In this document: piece after piece, positions 1 to 11,423 of the stretch
Layout: the number at the start of each line of letters is the position of its first letter
Numbering within the stretch: the first letter of the stretch is position 1
Assembly: GCA_946894095.1 (NCBI GenBank)
Contig: OX335647.2
Span: 16,944,001 to 17,008,000 of the forward strand
DNA: 64,000 bases
Source: Incurvaria masculella
Lineage: Eukaryota; Arthropoda; Insecta; Lepidoptera; Incurvariidae
Direction of reading: 5' to 3'
Made by a program: the position numbers and the translations under genes
Notes under the pieces: generated by a model
What the model saw: only the letters and a program-made list of their open reading frames with translations
Databases searched by the model: none
What the model was told of the DNA's origin: nothing

Positions 1-390
1 GGTGTAGGTATGCTGCGATCAAATCGTATGGCGCTCTATCATCTCCGTGTACCCCTCCCTGGAAGCGGTGTGATGGTATATAATGTTATCGGCAATGTGT
101 ATAATTAAATGTATAGGTAACTAGGCAAGTAGTGTAGGCATACTTTGATCAGCTTGTTCTTACACATTCGCTGACTACTTACTAACGCACATCACATTCT
201 CGATCGTCCTTTGCTGACCCAAATGTGGGTTATTTGTATTCGGACGGGCTCTGGGCGTTTTCTCGGAAACGATCCGCAATGGACGGTCCTCTTTTCCTCC
301 CGACGCGCCATGTTATGCAACTATCAATTCTGATTGTGTTATGTGTGCTTACATTGTACCTAGTGTTTGTGTACTACCTACTATCTTTTT
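1..390. other. Unassigned flank
   Basis: I see no gene, repeat or motif that I can name in this stretch. It ends where the first (CCGT)n element begins. Confidence 0.4.
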
Positions 391-684
391 TAGGGTTCCG
401 TACCCAAAGGGTTAAAACGGAACCCTATTACTAAGCCTCCGCTGTCCGTCCGTCCGTGCGTCCGTCTGTCACAGGGCTGTATCTCATAAAACGTAATAGG
501 TAGGCAGCTGAAATTTTCACAGAGTGTGTATTTATTTTGCCGCTACAACAAATAGGTAAAATAAAAAATAATAAAAATTAATGGAGGGCCCCATACAAAA
601 AACGTGATTTTTAGTGTTAAATCTTGTACGATGGTACGGAACCCTTCGTGTGCGAGTCCGACTCGCACTTGGCCGGTTTTTTTT
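391..684 (+). repeat. (CCGT)n interspersed element, full copy
   Basis: This non-coding element of about 295 bp recurs throughout the window. It opens TAGGGTTCCGTACCCAAAGG, carries a short (GTCC)n tract, then the block around GCAGCTGAAATTTTCACAGAG, and ends with GGTACGGAACCCTTCGTG, a GTGCGAGTC/GACTCGCAC palindrome and TTGGCCGG plus a T run. The GGTTCCGTACC start and GGTACGGAACC near the end are inverted copies of each other. It is common in moth genomes; its class (MITE, SINE or Helitron-like) is not settled by this sequence. Confidence 0.85.
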
Positions 685-840
685 ATGTAGCTGACGGACA
701 TGGATGTCTAAACTACCCACCGCCATGATTTTATCCCAAAACATCGCATTCCGGAAAAAAATAGGTGCCATGGCATGACCTCCCGTTTATGATCACGGCT
801 ACTATAAATTGGATGGAAAAGACGGACAATGTTTCATTGC
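685..840 (-). repeat. tRNA-derived SINE, 3' part only
   Basis: It matches the tail half of the SINE seen complete at 1828-2234 (blocks ACATGGATG, GGTGCCATGGCATGACCT, GATCACGGCTAC), in reverse orientation and without its tRNA-like head. It directly abuts the (CCGT)n element on its left. Confidence 0.75.
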
Positions 841-1320
841 CTTGATAAGATAATAAGAGAGAGAATAGAATGGTTGACTATATGTTTGTGCAGTATTATA
901 TTTTTAACTTAAATAGGTAATAAGTAATATCACATAAGCACTGCCTTGCACAGCACGTCTGTTTAATATTTAACCTCTATTCGAACTTACGAGCTTACCG
1001 AGAGAGTATTTCAGCTTGTAGTTAAACGTAAGCAACAAAATATTTCCACAATTTCATAAACTTCGTTCACTTGTAGATAACTAATAAAATACATGGTTGC
1101 AATCGTGTCAAAACAGTTGCAGAATTGGCAATGCGTAGCGATATGAGCAGTCATGTTGACGCCGCTAAGGTCAAACGAACTCCATTGGCCTACAAACCAT
1201 TTGATATATTACATACCATGCGCTACTTGCAGGCGACTATCTCCCATCTTGTCTCTGAAGATTGCCGACAGCGTCATATCGTAATATCTCGGAGTACGGT
1301 CAAAGGATTATCTGAGTAGT
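841..1320. other. No recognised feature
   Basis: AT-rich sequence. A 64-codon open frame at 1125-1319 shows no family resemblance and is not supported as a gene. Confidence 0.4.
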
Positions 1321-1635
1321 CAGTCTGAGTTCTCACCTAAATTGGTGTTTACGGCAAACTGATCGACTGGCGTTTTCAAATGTATGGCGAAATTGAATAG
1401 CACGCGCAGTGGGCGTTAAGCGAACTAACATTTGCGAGTCCGAGTTTGATTTGATAGCTTACTCAACGTTGCCATAAATACGTCGACGTTGCCGTTAACG
1501 TCGACTCAGCGTTTTCATACAATTCGGAAGTCTGAGTTTGACTTTGACAGCTTGAAGAAGTAAAACCACAGAATATCTAGTAAAAACGGAACTTCGAAGT
1601 TACGTAAACGCCAATTTAGGTGAGAACTGAGACTA
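1321..1635. mobile_element. MITE-like element with about 35-bp inverted ends
   Basis: The left end (CAGTCTGAGTTCTCACCTAA, continuing into ATTGGTGTTTACG) is mirrored at the right end (CGTAAACGCCAATTTAGGTG followed by AGAACTGAGACT). The 315-bp unit has no coding capacity. A fragment of one end recurs near 36870-36915. The transposase family is unknown. Confidence 0.7.
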
Positions 1636-1827
1636 CCGGCTCTGGTTCAGCTCAGTGTGTTTAATTTCTCTTTTTGTCCGTAGAGCCTAGAAGACCAGAT
1701 TGATGGTATACCTACTGATTTAAGGGGTTTGTAAGAGATGGGTTTGTAGGAGACCGAACATTTGATTCGTCTTCAGGTGAGTAGGTACCAATCTTGAAGC
1801 ATTATGGAAAGATGTAAGCACGTATGT

Positions 1828-2234
1828 GTTTTTTATGCGACCTGACATGGATGGCAAATACCACACAACTACCGTTATGATATTAGCCCAATACACCACA
1901 TTCCCGAAGGAATTAGGTGCCATGCCAGGACCTTCCCTTTATGAGCACGGCTACATTGAACTGGATGGAAAACACGGACAATTTTTCATTGCCGCTTCGA
2001 CCATCTTTTCATCCAATGCGATAGTACCAACCCGGGCGGGCTTAAACCCGACCACCTAGTAGGGGAAGGGGACCTACAGTTTTACATGGATTCCGAACCA
2101 TGGAGCAGCTCGCATTCGTGACTAAATGCACTTATCAAACTCGGAAAGAGAAAGACAGTGGTGCATGTCGGAATTGAACCCAGGCCTCTGGTACGCTAGG
2201 CCAGTCCCCGCGCCACTAGGCCACGAGCCGCTCA
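1828..2234 (-). repeat. tRNA-derived SINE, full-length reference copy
   Basis: Read on the minus strand it starts with a tRNA-like head (GAGCGGCTCGTGGCCTAGTG): a Pol III A-box-like TGGCCTAGTGG and a B-box-like GGTTCAATTCC. A unique body of about 330 bp follows, then an A-rich tail (on the plus strand, GTGTTTTTTATG at the left edge). No protein is encoded. At least 17 full or partial copies occur in this window in both orientations, so the family has been highly active in this lineage. The tRNA of origin cannot be named from the degenerate head. Confidence 0.85.
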
Positions 2235-2251
2235 AAGCTCTGTTATCTCTG

Positions 2252-2380
2252 CCTACGTCTATGTAAGGAGCGCATCACCCTCGGCGCCACAGAACGCATT
2301 GGCATTTGCAAGGAAAACGTATGTGTGTATAATTCCAATGTGTGGCGTCTAGGGTGATGCCGTCTGTATGTATAACGTCA
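2252..2380. mobile_element. Small MITE with about 45-bp imperfect TIRs
   Basis: The left arm GCGCATCACCCTCGGCGCCA and the right arm TGGCGTCTAGGGTGATGCCG are inverted copies that extend outward through GACGT-like ends. It is only about 130 bp long and lies immediately beside the SINE head. Confidence 0.6.
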
Positions 2381-2697
2381 ATAGTAGCCATCCTGATTTT
2401 GCGCAACCTGTCGTCGGATCACAATCGCTGGCAGATGCTTACGCTAAGGCGAACGACGCCGTTTGTCTTGACCCTAATGGGGCGTGCGGCGATTATCCGC
2501 AATAACGATTGTTGTGATGCTGCGATAGCCGACAGACCAAGTCGCGGTGGTCACGGCCCTGCCCCGCACGCCTGCTGAGCTGCAGGCAACGAGCATGGAG
2601 GGACGGGAGTAGTTCGAAACTCAGTCGTTTGCTCAGTTACTCAGCTTTAGTGCAACTTGAAGACGTCTTACTACTGTATCTAACGTACTATCGGCAG
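2381..2697. other. No recognised feature
   Basis: Mixed-composition DNA between a small MITE and a SINE; nothing identifiable. Confidence 0.4.
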
Positions 2698-3060
2698 AGC
2701 GACTCGTAGCCTAGGGGCGCGGGGACTTGCCTAGCATACCAGAGGTCTGGGTTCAAATCCTCGCATGCACCACTTTCTCTCTCATTCTGGGTTGGATAAG
2801 TGCATGCTCACGAATGCGAGCTGCTCCATGGTTCGGAGCCCATGTAAAACTGTAGGTCTCCTTCCCCTACTAGGTGGTAGGGTGTTGGTACAATCGCATT
2901 GGATGAAAAGATGGCCGAAGCCGCAATCAAAAATTGACCGTGTTTTCCACCCAGTCCAATGTAGCCGTGGTCATAAAGGGAAGGTCCTGGCATGGCACCT
3001 AATTCCTTCGAGAATGTGGTGTATTGGGCTAATATCATAACGGTAAGTGTGGTATTAGCC
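2698..3060 (+). repeat. tRNA-derived SINE, near full-length
   Basis: The head is at 2698-2775 with the B box GGGTTCAAATCC, followed by the family body (TTCCATGGTTCGGAGCCCATG at the family position) and a tail ending in a TGTGGTATTAGCCAACC-like block. A second, 5'-diverged copy begins about 20 bp later. Confidence 0.85.
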
Positions 3061-3081
3061 AACCAACAAAGAAAAACATAG

Positions 3082-3250
3082 ACAGCCCGTGTTGTAGGGG
3101 AGAGCATTGTGAGAGGTTATGGGTTCCAATCCTCGCCCCGGTCATGCACCATTTTCTTTCTCATTCTGAGTTGGATAAGTGCATTTCGCTACGAATGCGA
3201 GCTGTACCGTGGTTCGGAACCCATGGTAAACTGTAGGTCCCCTTCGCAGC
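3082..3250 (+). repeat. tRNA-derived SINE, 3'-truncated
   Basis: It contains the head-like segment (GGGTTCCAATCC, GTCATGCACCATTTTC) and the TGGTTCGGAACCCATG block, then family similarity stops near 3250. It is in tandem with the preceding SINE copy. Confidence 0.75.
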
Positions 3251-3369
3251 CCCCTTACAAACGAGTTTCCTTTGCTTCTTCCCTCCTTCCATGCTGGCTG
3301 GCTGCAGGCAATGCGAATTGAAAATGTATTAAATTATCACCATCGCACTGCTTCCCAGGAGCGGTACGC

Positions 3370-4795
3370 AAAAACGTCTGAGCGATATACAAGGTACGAT
3401 CACGGTATACTATTGTCAAAACTTAAATGTCTAGGTATCCATGGGAACTTACACCGCTGGTTTTCGTCATATGTAACGAATCGCAGTCAATTAGTTGCAA
3501 TAGGAGGCTATAAATCGGTTTTCATGAAAATAAAATCAGGGGTTCCTCAAGGCTCTCATTTGGGGCCTCTTCTATACAATGCGTATATATATGACATAAC
3601 CACTTGCTTTGAAAACAGTGATTTTAGTTTGTATGCAGATGATAAAAAAAAATTTTTCGCCATAAATGACAACACTGATTGTTTAAAATTACAACAAGAC
3701 CTAAATCGTCTCGAATTATACTGGCTTAAGAATAATATAAGAGTAAATGTAAATAAATGTCAACAAATTTCCTTTACAAGAAATCCTAATCCTATCCAGT
3801 TCGACTATGTCATTAATGGTAATACAATTCCGAAAACTCAAGTTGTACGTGATTTGGGTGTCTTATTGGATAGCAAACTATTATTTAATCAACATATTGA
3901 CATGGTCGTTAATAAAGCTTACAAAAATTTGGGTTTTGTCATGCGAGTATGTAAACCCTTTTCAGATTTGTCATGCATTAAAATCATTTACTATTCGTAT
4001 GTTCGAAGTGTCTTGGAATTCGCTAGCTGCATTGGTCTCCTCAATATTTAACTTACATCAACCGTATAGAACGAATCCAGCAATTGTTTTTAAAACATTT
4101 GAATTTCAGATCAAATGTTCGTTTTGATGACTATAAAGAAGCTGCTATCCACCATAACTTGATGTCCCCTGAAAACAGACGTATTTTGTACGATTACTTT
4201 TTTGTGCTGTTACTATACGACATTGTGAATGCGCGTGTGGATTGCCCCTCACTCCTAGAAGCCGTGTAGTTTCGTGTGCCCTCCGTGCGCCGCACGCGTT
4301 CTCACTTACCCCTTAATGTCCCTCTCACCCGCACAAAATACGTCAGTAACTCAGTAATGTATCGTATCACAAACACTTTCAATTTAAAATTTCGTCATGT
4401 GAATTTATACAATGACTCGAAAATGAAATTTAAACAAAATATATTAAAGTCATTATAAAGGTCATGAAAATATAAAAGTGAAATAATTTAAAAATAAGTA
4501 GGTACTCACTTATTTTTTATTTTAAAAAAAAAACGATTACTTATTATTTATTTTTAATGATTTAATTTGAGAATATTGTCACGTACTTTCAAACACACAA
4601 AACCTTACACATCCTTACACTACACACACACCCTCACAGATACACACACACCCTTACACACCCTTAAACATACTCTGCACTATTACGGATTTTTATGTTG
4701 AAAACTATTAATTGGCATTATGTTTAGTTTTTAAAACCTGTTTTGTATTAGTTTTAAGCTGTTAGTTTTCCAAATAAATAAATAAATAAATAAAT
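3370..4795 (+). pseudogene. 5'-truncated Jockey-like non-LTR retrotransposon (RT fragment)
   Basis: The open frame up to 4051 encodes the palm and thumb region of a LINE reverse transcriptase. It has SGVPQGSHLGPLLYNAYIYD, the catalytic LYADD box, and the downstream LGVLLDSKL and YVRSVLEF-like segments. Everything upstream of the DHGILLSKL region (endonuclease, ORF1) is missing. The frame breaks near 4035 (a shift of two) and continues as YLTYINRIERIQQLFLKHLN; an in-frame TAG at 4267-4269 interrupts the C-terminus, which ends at 4458. A CA-rich 3' UTR and an (AAAT)n tail at 4772-4795 follow. 5' truncation and a short tandem-repeat tail are typical of target-primed LINE insertion. It cannot retrotranspose itself. 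Clade assignment to Jockey is by resemblance. Confidence 0.85.
4772..4795 (+). repeat. (AAAT)n tail of the LINE
   Basis: About six AAAT units close the LINE 3' end. Upstream, 4590-4676 is a CA/CCTTACA-rich stretch within the LINE 3' UTR. Confidence 0.8.
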
Positions 4796-6214
4796 AGATT
4801 ACAACAAACTTTATTCGCTCCCTCTACTCTATAGATAATATTTTCATACATGCTTTACAATAACTGCTTCCATGCGCCCGAACTTTCTCCTGACTAGCGT
4901 CGCCGCGTCCTTCGAAAATGAGTACGTGAACGACCAGAAGGCCGATTCTGCTATTTGTCCAATTTCAAACCATTCCGTATTAGTTATGTTTCCGTGAAAC
5001 ATAACACGCTAAGTTTCGAGTGCGGTTTCCAAACATCGGTATTCAGCTAATTCACACACGCGTTTTGTTATTGTCTATGGAGTGGTTTGTCTTGCGCGCC
5101 GCCTAAAGGGTAAAATAACCTGTCACCATTTTGACAGTTATTTTCTCACTCAAATATGACATACGAAAAGAAAGAGACAGCGATATGCCAACGTAATGTA
5201 GAAAAGTGAAATTCGAAGTTCGGCGATGCGATGCTCCGAATTTGACAAATACAATTCTCAAAACCGCAAGTTTTCGGCAAAACACACGGCCCACGAGAAC
5301 AGGAGCGCGCGTTACGAGTTTGCGAACAAAACACAAAAACAACGCATGCGTTTTGCAAACTGCGCTAGTAGAATACCACTTCGCGCGAAACATGCGGTTT
5401 TGAGAAAACACAAAAATAACGCGCGCAGTTATCAATTAGGTAGCAGAATAAGGCTTCAGATGACTCGTGATTTAGGTTGCAAATATTAGCCGTCGTATTC
5501 AGAGAGAACCTGTCAAAAGTTAGGTAGCAAGAGATTAAGCACAGGACAAAAATGTCAAAAATAAGCTAGAGCTACATGTACCTATTATGTAACGAAATTA
5601 CTCGTGATGCACCTGAAGTAATTTCAAAACGTCGTAGGCGTTTGCTTATTCGTGTCTGTGACCTTACACATGTCCCACTGTTGCGCAAGTATCCTCTGTG
5701 GCTGCGACACCATTACAATCTTCATGCATCTGAATGTATCAATATAAGAACATGGCCTAGGCGGGATCTTTGTACATTTCTCAGAAAGTCTATACTTGCT
5801 TTCTAATATTGACAGTGTAAATATGGACCTGAATATTTTTATAAATTTACTCATAAATATTCTGGTCAGTACAACATTAAGCGTACGACACTCTAACGTC
5901 ACTTTCGACACACATAGTTCGGTACGCTCTTACAATAAGAATGTGTCACGACCCGGCTATAATAGGTATTCTTCGACTCGAGTCTCACTTTCCGTGCGGC
6001 ACTTTTTCAACTCAAAGTCGATCATTTTGTTTGTCACAACCGTCTCGCTGCGTCCACATTAGAACAATGCCATTCATGACCGGCGATAAGTCCGCTTTTT
6101 TCCGCTCAGCAGACAATCGGAAATTACCCACCGCTTAAAAAGATGCATTCCAAGCGAGTATGCACTTATGAGTCATCCGCATTCCAGATCCTTTTTCAAC
6201 GTTCGGGGAAGTCC
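4796..6214. other. Unassigned, with a degenerate repeat patch at 5100-5500
   Basis: No host exon seen. Segments near 5320-5350 and 5400-5430 share AAAACACAAAAA plus AACGC/GCGCGC blocks, suggesting an old internally repetitive element, which is why several overlapping short frames are open there. I cannot assign it. Confidence 0.35.
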
Positions 6215-6536
6215 AAAAAACCGGCCAAGTGCGAGTCGGACTCGCGCAATTAGGGTTCCGTACCTTCGTACAAGATTTAACTTTAAAAAATCACGTGTTT
6301 TGTATGGGCCCCCACTTTAACCTTTATTATTATTTAATTTTACCTATTTGTTGTTATAGCGGCAAAATAAATACATACTCTGTGAAAATTTAATCTGCCT
6401 ACCTATTAGGGTTCATGAGATACAGCCCTGTGACAGACGGACGGACGGACGGACGGACGGACGGACGGACGGACGGACAGCGGAGGCTTAGTAATAGGGT
6501 TCCGTTTTCACCCTTTGGGTACGGAACCCTAAAAAA
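6215..6536 (-). repeat. (CCGT)n interspersed element, full copy
   Basis: A reverse-orientation copy. It begins AAAAAACCGGCCAAGTGCGA and ends CCTTTGGGTACGGAACCCTA plus an A run. It contains an expanded (GGAC)n tract of about ten units at 6438-6477, the longest of this tract in the window. Confidence 0.88.
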
Positions 6537-6954
6537 CGTGGATCAAAGTTGTGTGTATAAGGTCTTTTAAAAAAAGGTGGCCATAATCTTAGGGTTGAGT
6601 CAATATCTTAAATAGAACAACTTTTTTCCATTAAACTAGATGAATTTAGAATGGTTTTAAAAAAAATAATTATGAAAACAAATTATGAGAGCCCGTGCCA
6701 GGACAGAGCGTGAAAGCGGCCTCGGCATGCACCTTGATAAAAGATTTTCTTAAGAAAATATTGACTAAAGTTGTTTAAAATTCTGGGAAGAATGGATTCT
6801 TTAAATGAAAAAATATACCTATAGGTATTTTGACTTACTTAACTTCTGCAATTTCTTAGAAAATAATCTATTTCATATGCCTACTGAATCAACCCTAAAA
6901 TTTTTTTTATAGGTAAGACCTTATAGTATAACTATTTTAAACAATTTCAGAGGT

Positions 6955-7265
6955 AAATCGCGAACGGGAATGGAAGGAATGCCCTTTGTTTCATTCCGTA
7001 CCACCGTTCGTTCGGCTTCCGTCGGGGTGCATCGACCGCTCATATAGAGAGAGCGATCGGGTTACACTCTCGGTTCGCTCGCGGGGAGTTCTCGAGTAGT
7101 CGTCCGAAAATAGTGTTTCCGGGACGCTAAGGAGGATGTCCAGCGGCGGCTAACTCTCGGCTTCCGGTCCGCGTGGAGCGCACGCTTCCGCCTCGTCGGC
7201 GGTGCGCGGAGTGCCGCATGTCGGCTGGACGCAGAATGATGGCACTTTTCTCTGATTAGCGTGGG
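6955..7265. promoter_or_regulatory. GC/CpG-rich island, possible promoter
   Basis: CpG-dense sequence stands out from AT-rich surroundings and includes CATATAGAGAGAGCG (TATA-like) near 7037. I find no convincing long ORF and no clear GT donor to tie it to Sarm or another gene. It could be a distal first exon or a foreign GC-rich segment. Confidence 0.3.
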
Positions 7266-7304
7266 TGGTGCTTTATTCGTTGGAGCCTGTTGGGGTTTTT
7301 TTAT

Positions 7305-7479
7305 GAATCTTACGTATGTTAAAATTTGTGAATCTTACTGATGTTAAAACGTATGAATCTTACCTATGTTAAAATTTGTTAATCTTACTTATGTTAAAAT
7401 GTATGAATCTTACCTTTGATAAAATTTGTGAATCTTAATGATGTTAAAATGTATGAATCTGACCTATGTTAAAATGTTA
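7305..7479. repeat. 25-bp tandem repeat, about seven units
   Basis: Units of the form GAATCTTACNNATGTTAAAA plus five variable bases. Alternate units resemble each other more (TTTGT versus GTAT endings), implying a 50-bp higher-order unit. Confidence 0.85.
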
Positions 7480-9205
7480 CCCTTGTTAAAGTGTGAGCTA
7501 CGCAAGTTTGTGAACAAAATTATAACTTAGCATAACCTCTTATCGGTCTCGCGGTGAGATGATAGTTTGATTTTAAAATAAATTAGGTACTTATAGTATA
7601 TCGTTTTCTCTAGGAAACTCAAATGCAAAATTTCAGATCTCTAAGTAGTGAGAAATTGGGTGAAATGTCGATGTCCTTCCGAAATCAAGTTAATATAAAG
7701 CTTGTAATGTGTGTTATCATGAATAAGATTGCGGCATACTCGAGTATAGGAATAAGAAGAAATTGTGCTAACTTCATTGTAGTAGGAGTAGGAATTAAAT
7801 TTTGGAAGCACTTAAGAGAATTAAAGCTTTCGACTAACCTCCGTTACTTGTGGCAGCCACGACATTGCATTATCCATTATCGAGCCAAGATTTTTTACAG
7901 TTTTACTGTAGGGTAATGTTTCCATTGAAAACCAGGGCAGGGATGTCGGATAAGTTAAGCCTATTGATTTGGTTACTGGTTCCCAAAAGTCTTCAACTCC
8001 TTCAAAAGCAGATTATTGATCATGGATGCTATTTATACATTACTACTTTTTTTAAGCTTACTGGATAGATAGCTAGGAGCTCGGCATAGAAATATTATTA
8101 TGCTGAAATATCTCTTTAATTTCATAACAATTACTGAATCTTACTAATGTTTTTGTAGACTTAAATTGACAGTATTTGGGTTTTTTGGGGAGATTTTTTT
8201 CCCCAAAATATCGATGGACTAATATGTTTCCTCAAACTAAAATTGTTATTACGTTCGTCATCCATTGTGCTTCGGAATACCAACAAAAAGTCAATATCGT
8301 TAAACATGAATTTGCAATGTCCTTCACATGTTCATGTTCCGTACTTTTAGTGCGATATGTGATTCCTATAAAGTCTCTTTTTTTCTTCACTTGTTATCGT
8401 AAAAAGCAATATCTAATAAAAATCCGAGTCAGGGAACCCATTCACAGCACCTGACAGTAGCTCGACATGCGCGCCCGGTCCAAGGGAACTCGGGTTCTTA
8501 TAAATATGTTATTGTTACTGGTTAAGCTCGGCTTAAAATCGTTTTTATCTGAAAGATGTTAAAGTTTTATCGCTTGTCTAAAGATATCAGTATAATAGTT
8601 CTTTACGTGCGTATGCTCCGGAATCGTAAAAGGATTAAGAATGCGGTCCTTGCTAATACGGCATCCAGTATTGAATGTATGTATCATAAGAACATTCAGA
8701 TCTTCGTTTTCCTCCTTTCCGCGAAAGTCATTGGCACTTTTATTCGTGCGGTCATTTTATTTTTACTCTAAACCTTATCTGCCTACGTACTAAAAAATGG
8801 TACCATCGCTACTACTCCGTTATTTCTAGCTAGAATTACCTGACAACAAGAAATACCGGAGCAATAGCGAAACGATAAATGTTTATTAATAATGCATTAT
8901 AGATATGTTTAAACATTCAGGGCTTTACTTTTAAAAATGGGTTTGTTGGGCAATGTTAAAACTATTGCAAATTAACCTCGGAATAGTTACACGACGTTTC
9001 GTCCCTTTCATTGGCATGCAGTTTCACATTCAGTAGAGAGGGACAAAACATGTCACGACTATTCCGTGGACGTTTTTGGTTTTTTTAGTAACAGAGTCAG
9101 AATATTTTAAAGCGATCTGTTTCACTGTACGCTCCACTGTAAGTTTCTTTAAAGGAAAACTGTTACCATTCATAGTGATTGTGTTACCTTATCTTTACTA
9201 GACAC
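7480..9205. other. No recognised gene
   Basis: Short open frames of 71-97 codons occur, but none shows a recognisable domain, a signal for splicing into Sarm, or repeat identity. Nothing further to report. Confidence 0.4.
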
Positions 9206-9208
9206 TAA

Positions 9209-9367
9209 GGGCCGAGTGCACGAAAGGACAAAAAATCTAAATCAACGTCAAAATATGATTAATCACGTCAATTTGTGTTGAGAGTATGGAAGGAACTATA
9301 TGCGGTTCACTAAAAGTGACGTGTTTGAACATTGATTAACTCAGCCGTCTTGCCGTGCAATCGGGGC
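9209..9367. mobile_element. Harbinger-like MITE, TAA target duplication
   Basis: 159 bp bounded by TAA on both sides (9206-9208 and 9368-9370). The ends are inverted: GGGCCGAGTGCACG on the left against the complement of CGTGCAATCGGGGC on the right. Internal blocks (TTGATTAACTC, ACGTGTTTGAACAT) recur in the copy at 60882-61053. A 3-bp TAA duplication fits PIF/Harbinger elements. Non-coding. Confidence 0.7.
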
Positions 9368-9762
9368 TAAGGCTGTATAATGCACCTTTATCTTGTTATA
9401 TCGTGAGCTTTGTGCTCCTCAGTTATTACTTCAAAGTAACCCTGAGTGTTTTGATTAATAATTTTTGCCGTTTCGGGCATGCTTTGGGCACCTCAGATTA
9501 TCACATCCCACGCGGCTCGGGCTGTGCTTGATCTTCTCGATTATTCATTTGATGTCAGAGTATCCGTTATTTTTTCAATGAATCATTCGATGCCCTGCCC
9601 ATAAGTAAAGCTATGTTTATTCGACACGGCATGACGAGTTCTGCGTTTCTCAACTTTAGGCAGGCAGATTTCTAGTGCTTAACTGACTACAGTTTTTAAC
9701 ATTCAATATTATGATTTGGTTCCATATATGAATATACATTAAAACGAAGTATTTATTCACAG

Positions 9763-9935
9763 GATCGGTTAACTATGGAATGCGCTCCCTGCTGAGATAC
9801 CTATATCACACAAAGTGTCACTTTTATACGTAGTTTTAAGAAGCAAATTTTAAGGCATTCCATGGCCATCATCGGGCACCTCTTATGTGAGGGCTTAGCC
9901 GCGGTTTACATGAAAAAGATATACAAAATTGTAAA
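9763..9935 (+). pseudogene. LINE reverse-transcriptase C-terminal remnant
   Basis: One frame reads LWNALPAEIPISHKV, the conserved WNxLP motif that closes many Jockey/CR1-type RT ORFs, followed by decayed sequence (CCATGGCCATCATCGGGCAC). Short and broken; same remnant type as at 13183. Confidence 0.55.
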
Positions 9936-10690
9936 CTTTACATGCATAAACAATTCCTTTGTTATGCCGGACCTGTGCTTCCTGCGAACTGGCTACTTTT
10001 GGTTCAAAACCGCTCGTTGCACAAAATTAGTAAACTGAGATCATCCAAACAAATTAATTATTAAACACTCCAGGCACACTTGCATACACCATACATTAGT
10101 TGACACATCTCGACGCATTCAAGTTCAAGCCTGCTGCAACTGCATACCCTCCTACATGCGGGCTCTGTGTGTACGAATGTTTAAAATCAACACGTTCCGT
10201 CCAAATGGGTTCCAGTGTGGGTGTTTTCTTAGTGGGTTTGCCTTCTTCGATCAGGGTCAGGCGAGTCTCATGGACGAAGTCCGTGCTACTATCATGTAGG
10301 TACTTCACAATAAAACACATTCTTACCTCACATCGCAATGGCACCAATCGACTCAACATCTAAGAAATTGTGTCAAGCTGCTGTCGGTAGGTTCGAGTGA
10401 CTCTTATCGTCAAAATATTTATCCAGAATATCCTAAGTAAACACTCAGATCCCAGTGATTTGTTTGTCCATCAATCATAGCTCTCTGGGAGAGCGTTCCC
10501 TTCCATGTACCGATAACCTGCCTCCTCTACTATTAGCACTCATTTACTCAAGCCCCATCTGGTTTATCTGCTCCAATTCCGATTTCGACTCCTTACAAAA
10601 AATATCAATTTCTGCTTAGAACCATTCCGGAGTAGGCTTGGGCTTCAAAGTTTTTCGGAAGGGCGTATGGTAGTCCGACCGTCGCTTGTT
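9936..10690. other. No recognised gene
   Basis: Complementary 87-codon frames overlap at 10096-10363, but neither resembles a known family; see the rejected list. Confidence 0.35.
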
Positions 10691-10850
10691 TTTAGGGTTC
10701 CCTACCCAAAGGGTGAAAACGGAACCCTATTACTAAGGCTCCGCTGTCCGTCCGTCCGTCTATCACAGGGCTGTATCTCATAAACCGTATCACAGAGTGT
10801 GTATTTATTTTGCCGCGAACAAATAGGTAAAATAAAAAAATAATATTGGT
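10691..10850 (+). repeat. (CCGT)n interspersed element, 3'-truncated
   Basis: It starts TTTAGGGTTCCCTACCCAAA, carries a short (CCGT) tract and the GTGTGTATTTATTTTGCCGC block, then loses similarity after AAATAGGTAAAAT. Confidence 0.82.
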
Positions 10851-11423
10851 ACATTTGGATAAAAATAAAAACATACGGACATAGCATCAAGCTTTTTTAA
10901 GTGAGTAAAATCTGGCAACTTTTAGGCGTAGGGAAACGTTAGGGCCCGGCAGACGATTTCGGTAATTTTGTTTGCTCTCGGCGTGAAAATTTGTGCCTCG
11001 GCCAATTGACAAAGAGAAGATTTTTTTTAAAATTTTCAAATCTCAGAGCCCCGAATTCAAGACAGTTGGATTCTCGGAAAGGGTTGGACTCGGAATGATC
11101 CATCGATCAGCCTTTTTGTAATACATACTTCATCTATCTGGTTTCACATCTCAGTAATACAAGTTGTCTGCGTTGCTTGGAAAATTCATACGAAGTAATT
11201 ACGCAATAAGACGAACTGCTTCGCTTAGCTAGAATGTCATTCATCGCGTCGGAATAATGCCTAACATCGGATGTATTCAGGTCATTCATTCATTATCTAG
11301 TAAAGAGCTTATAGTCCCGCTATCATCGTCGTGTCGCCTCAATAAAACCGTTTAGTGTCGATTCTGAGAAGTAAATTGTTGGATCGTTCGCATTGCGAAT
11401 CGCAGTGATGTGCTTATTAACAA

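Noticed and set aside
2698..2775. A functional tRNA gene
   Set aside because: A- and B-box-like sequences are present but the segment is the head of a multi-copy SINE and lacks a convincing cloverleaf.
10096..10363. Complementary 87-codon frames on both strands
   Set aside because: Neither strand shows a recognised domain, splice sites or clear codon bias; mutual openness suggests chance.
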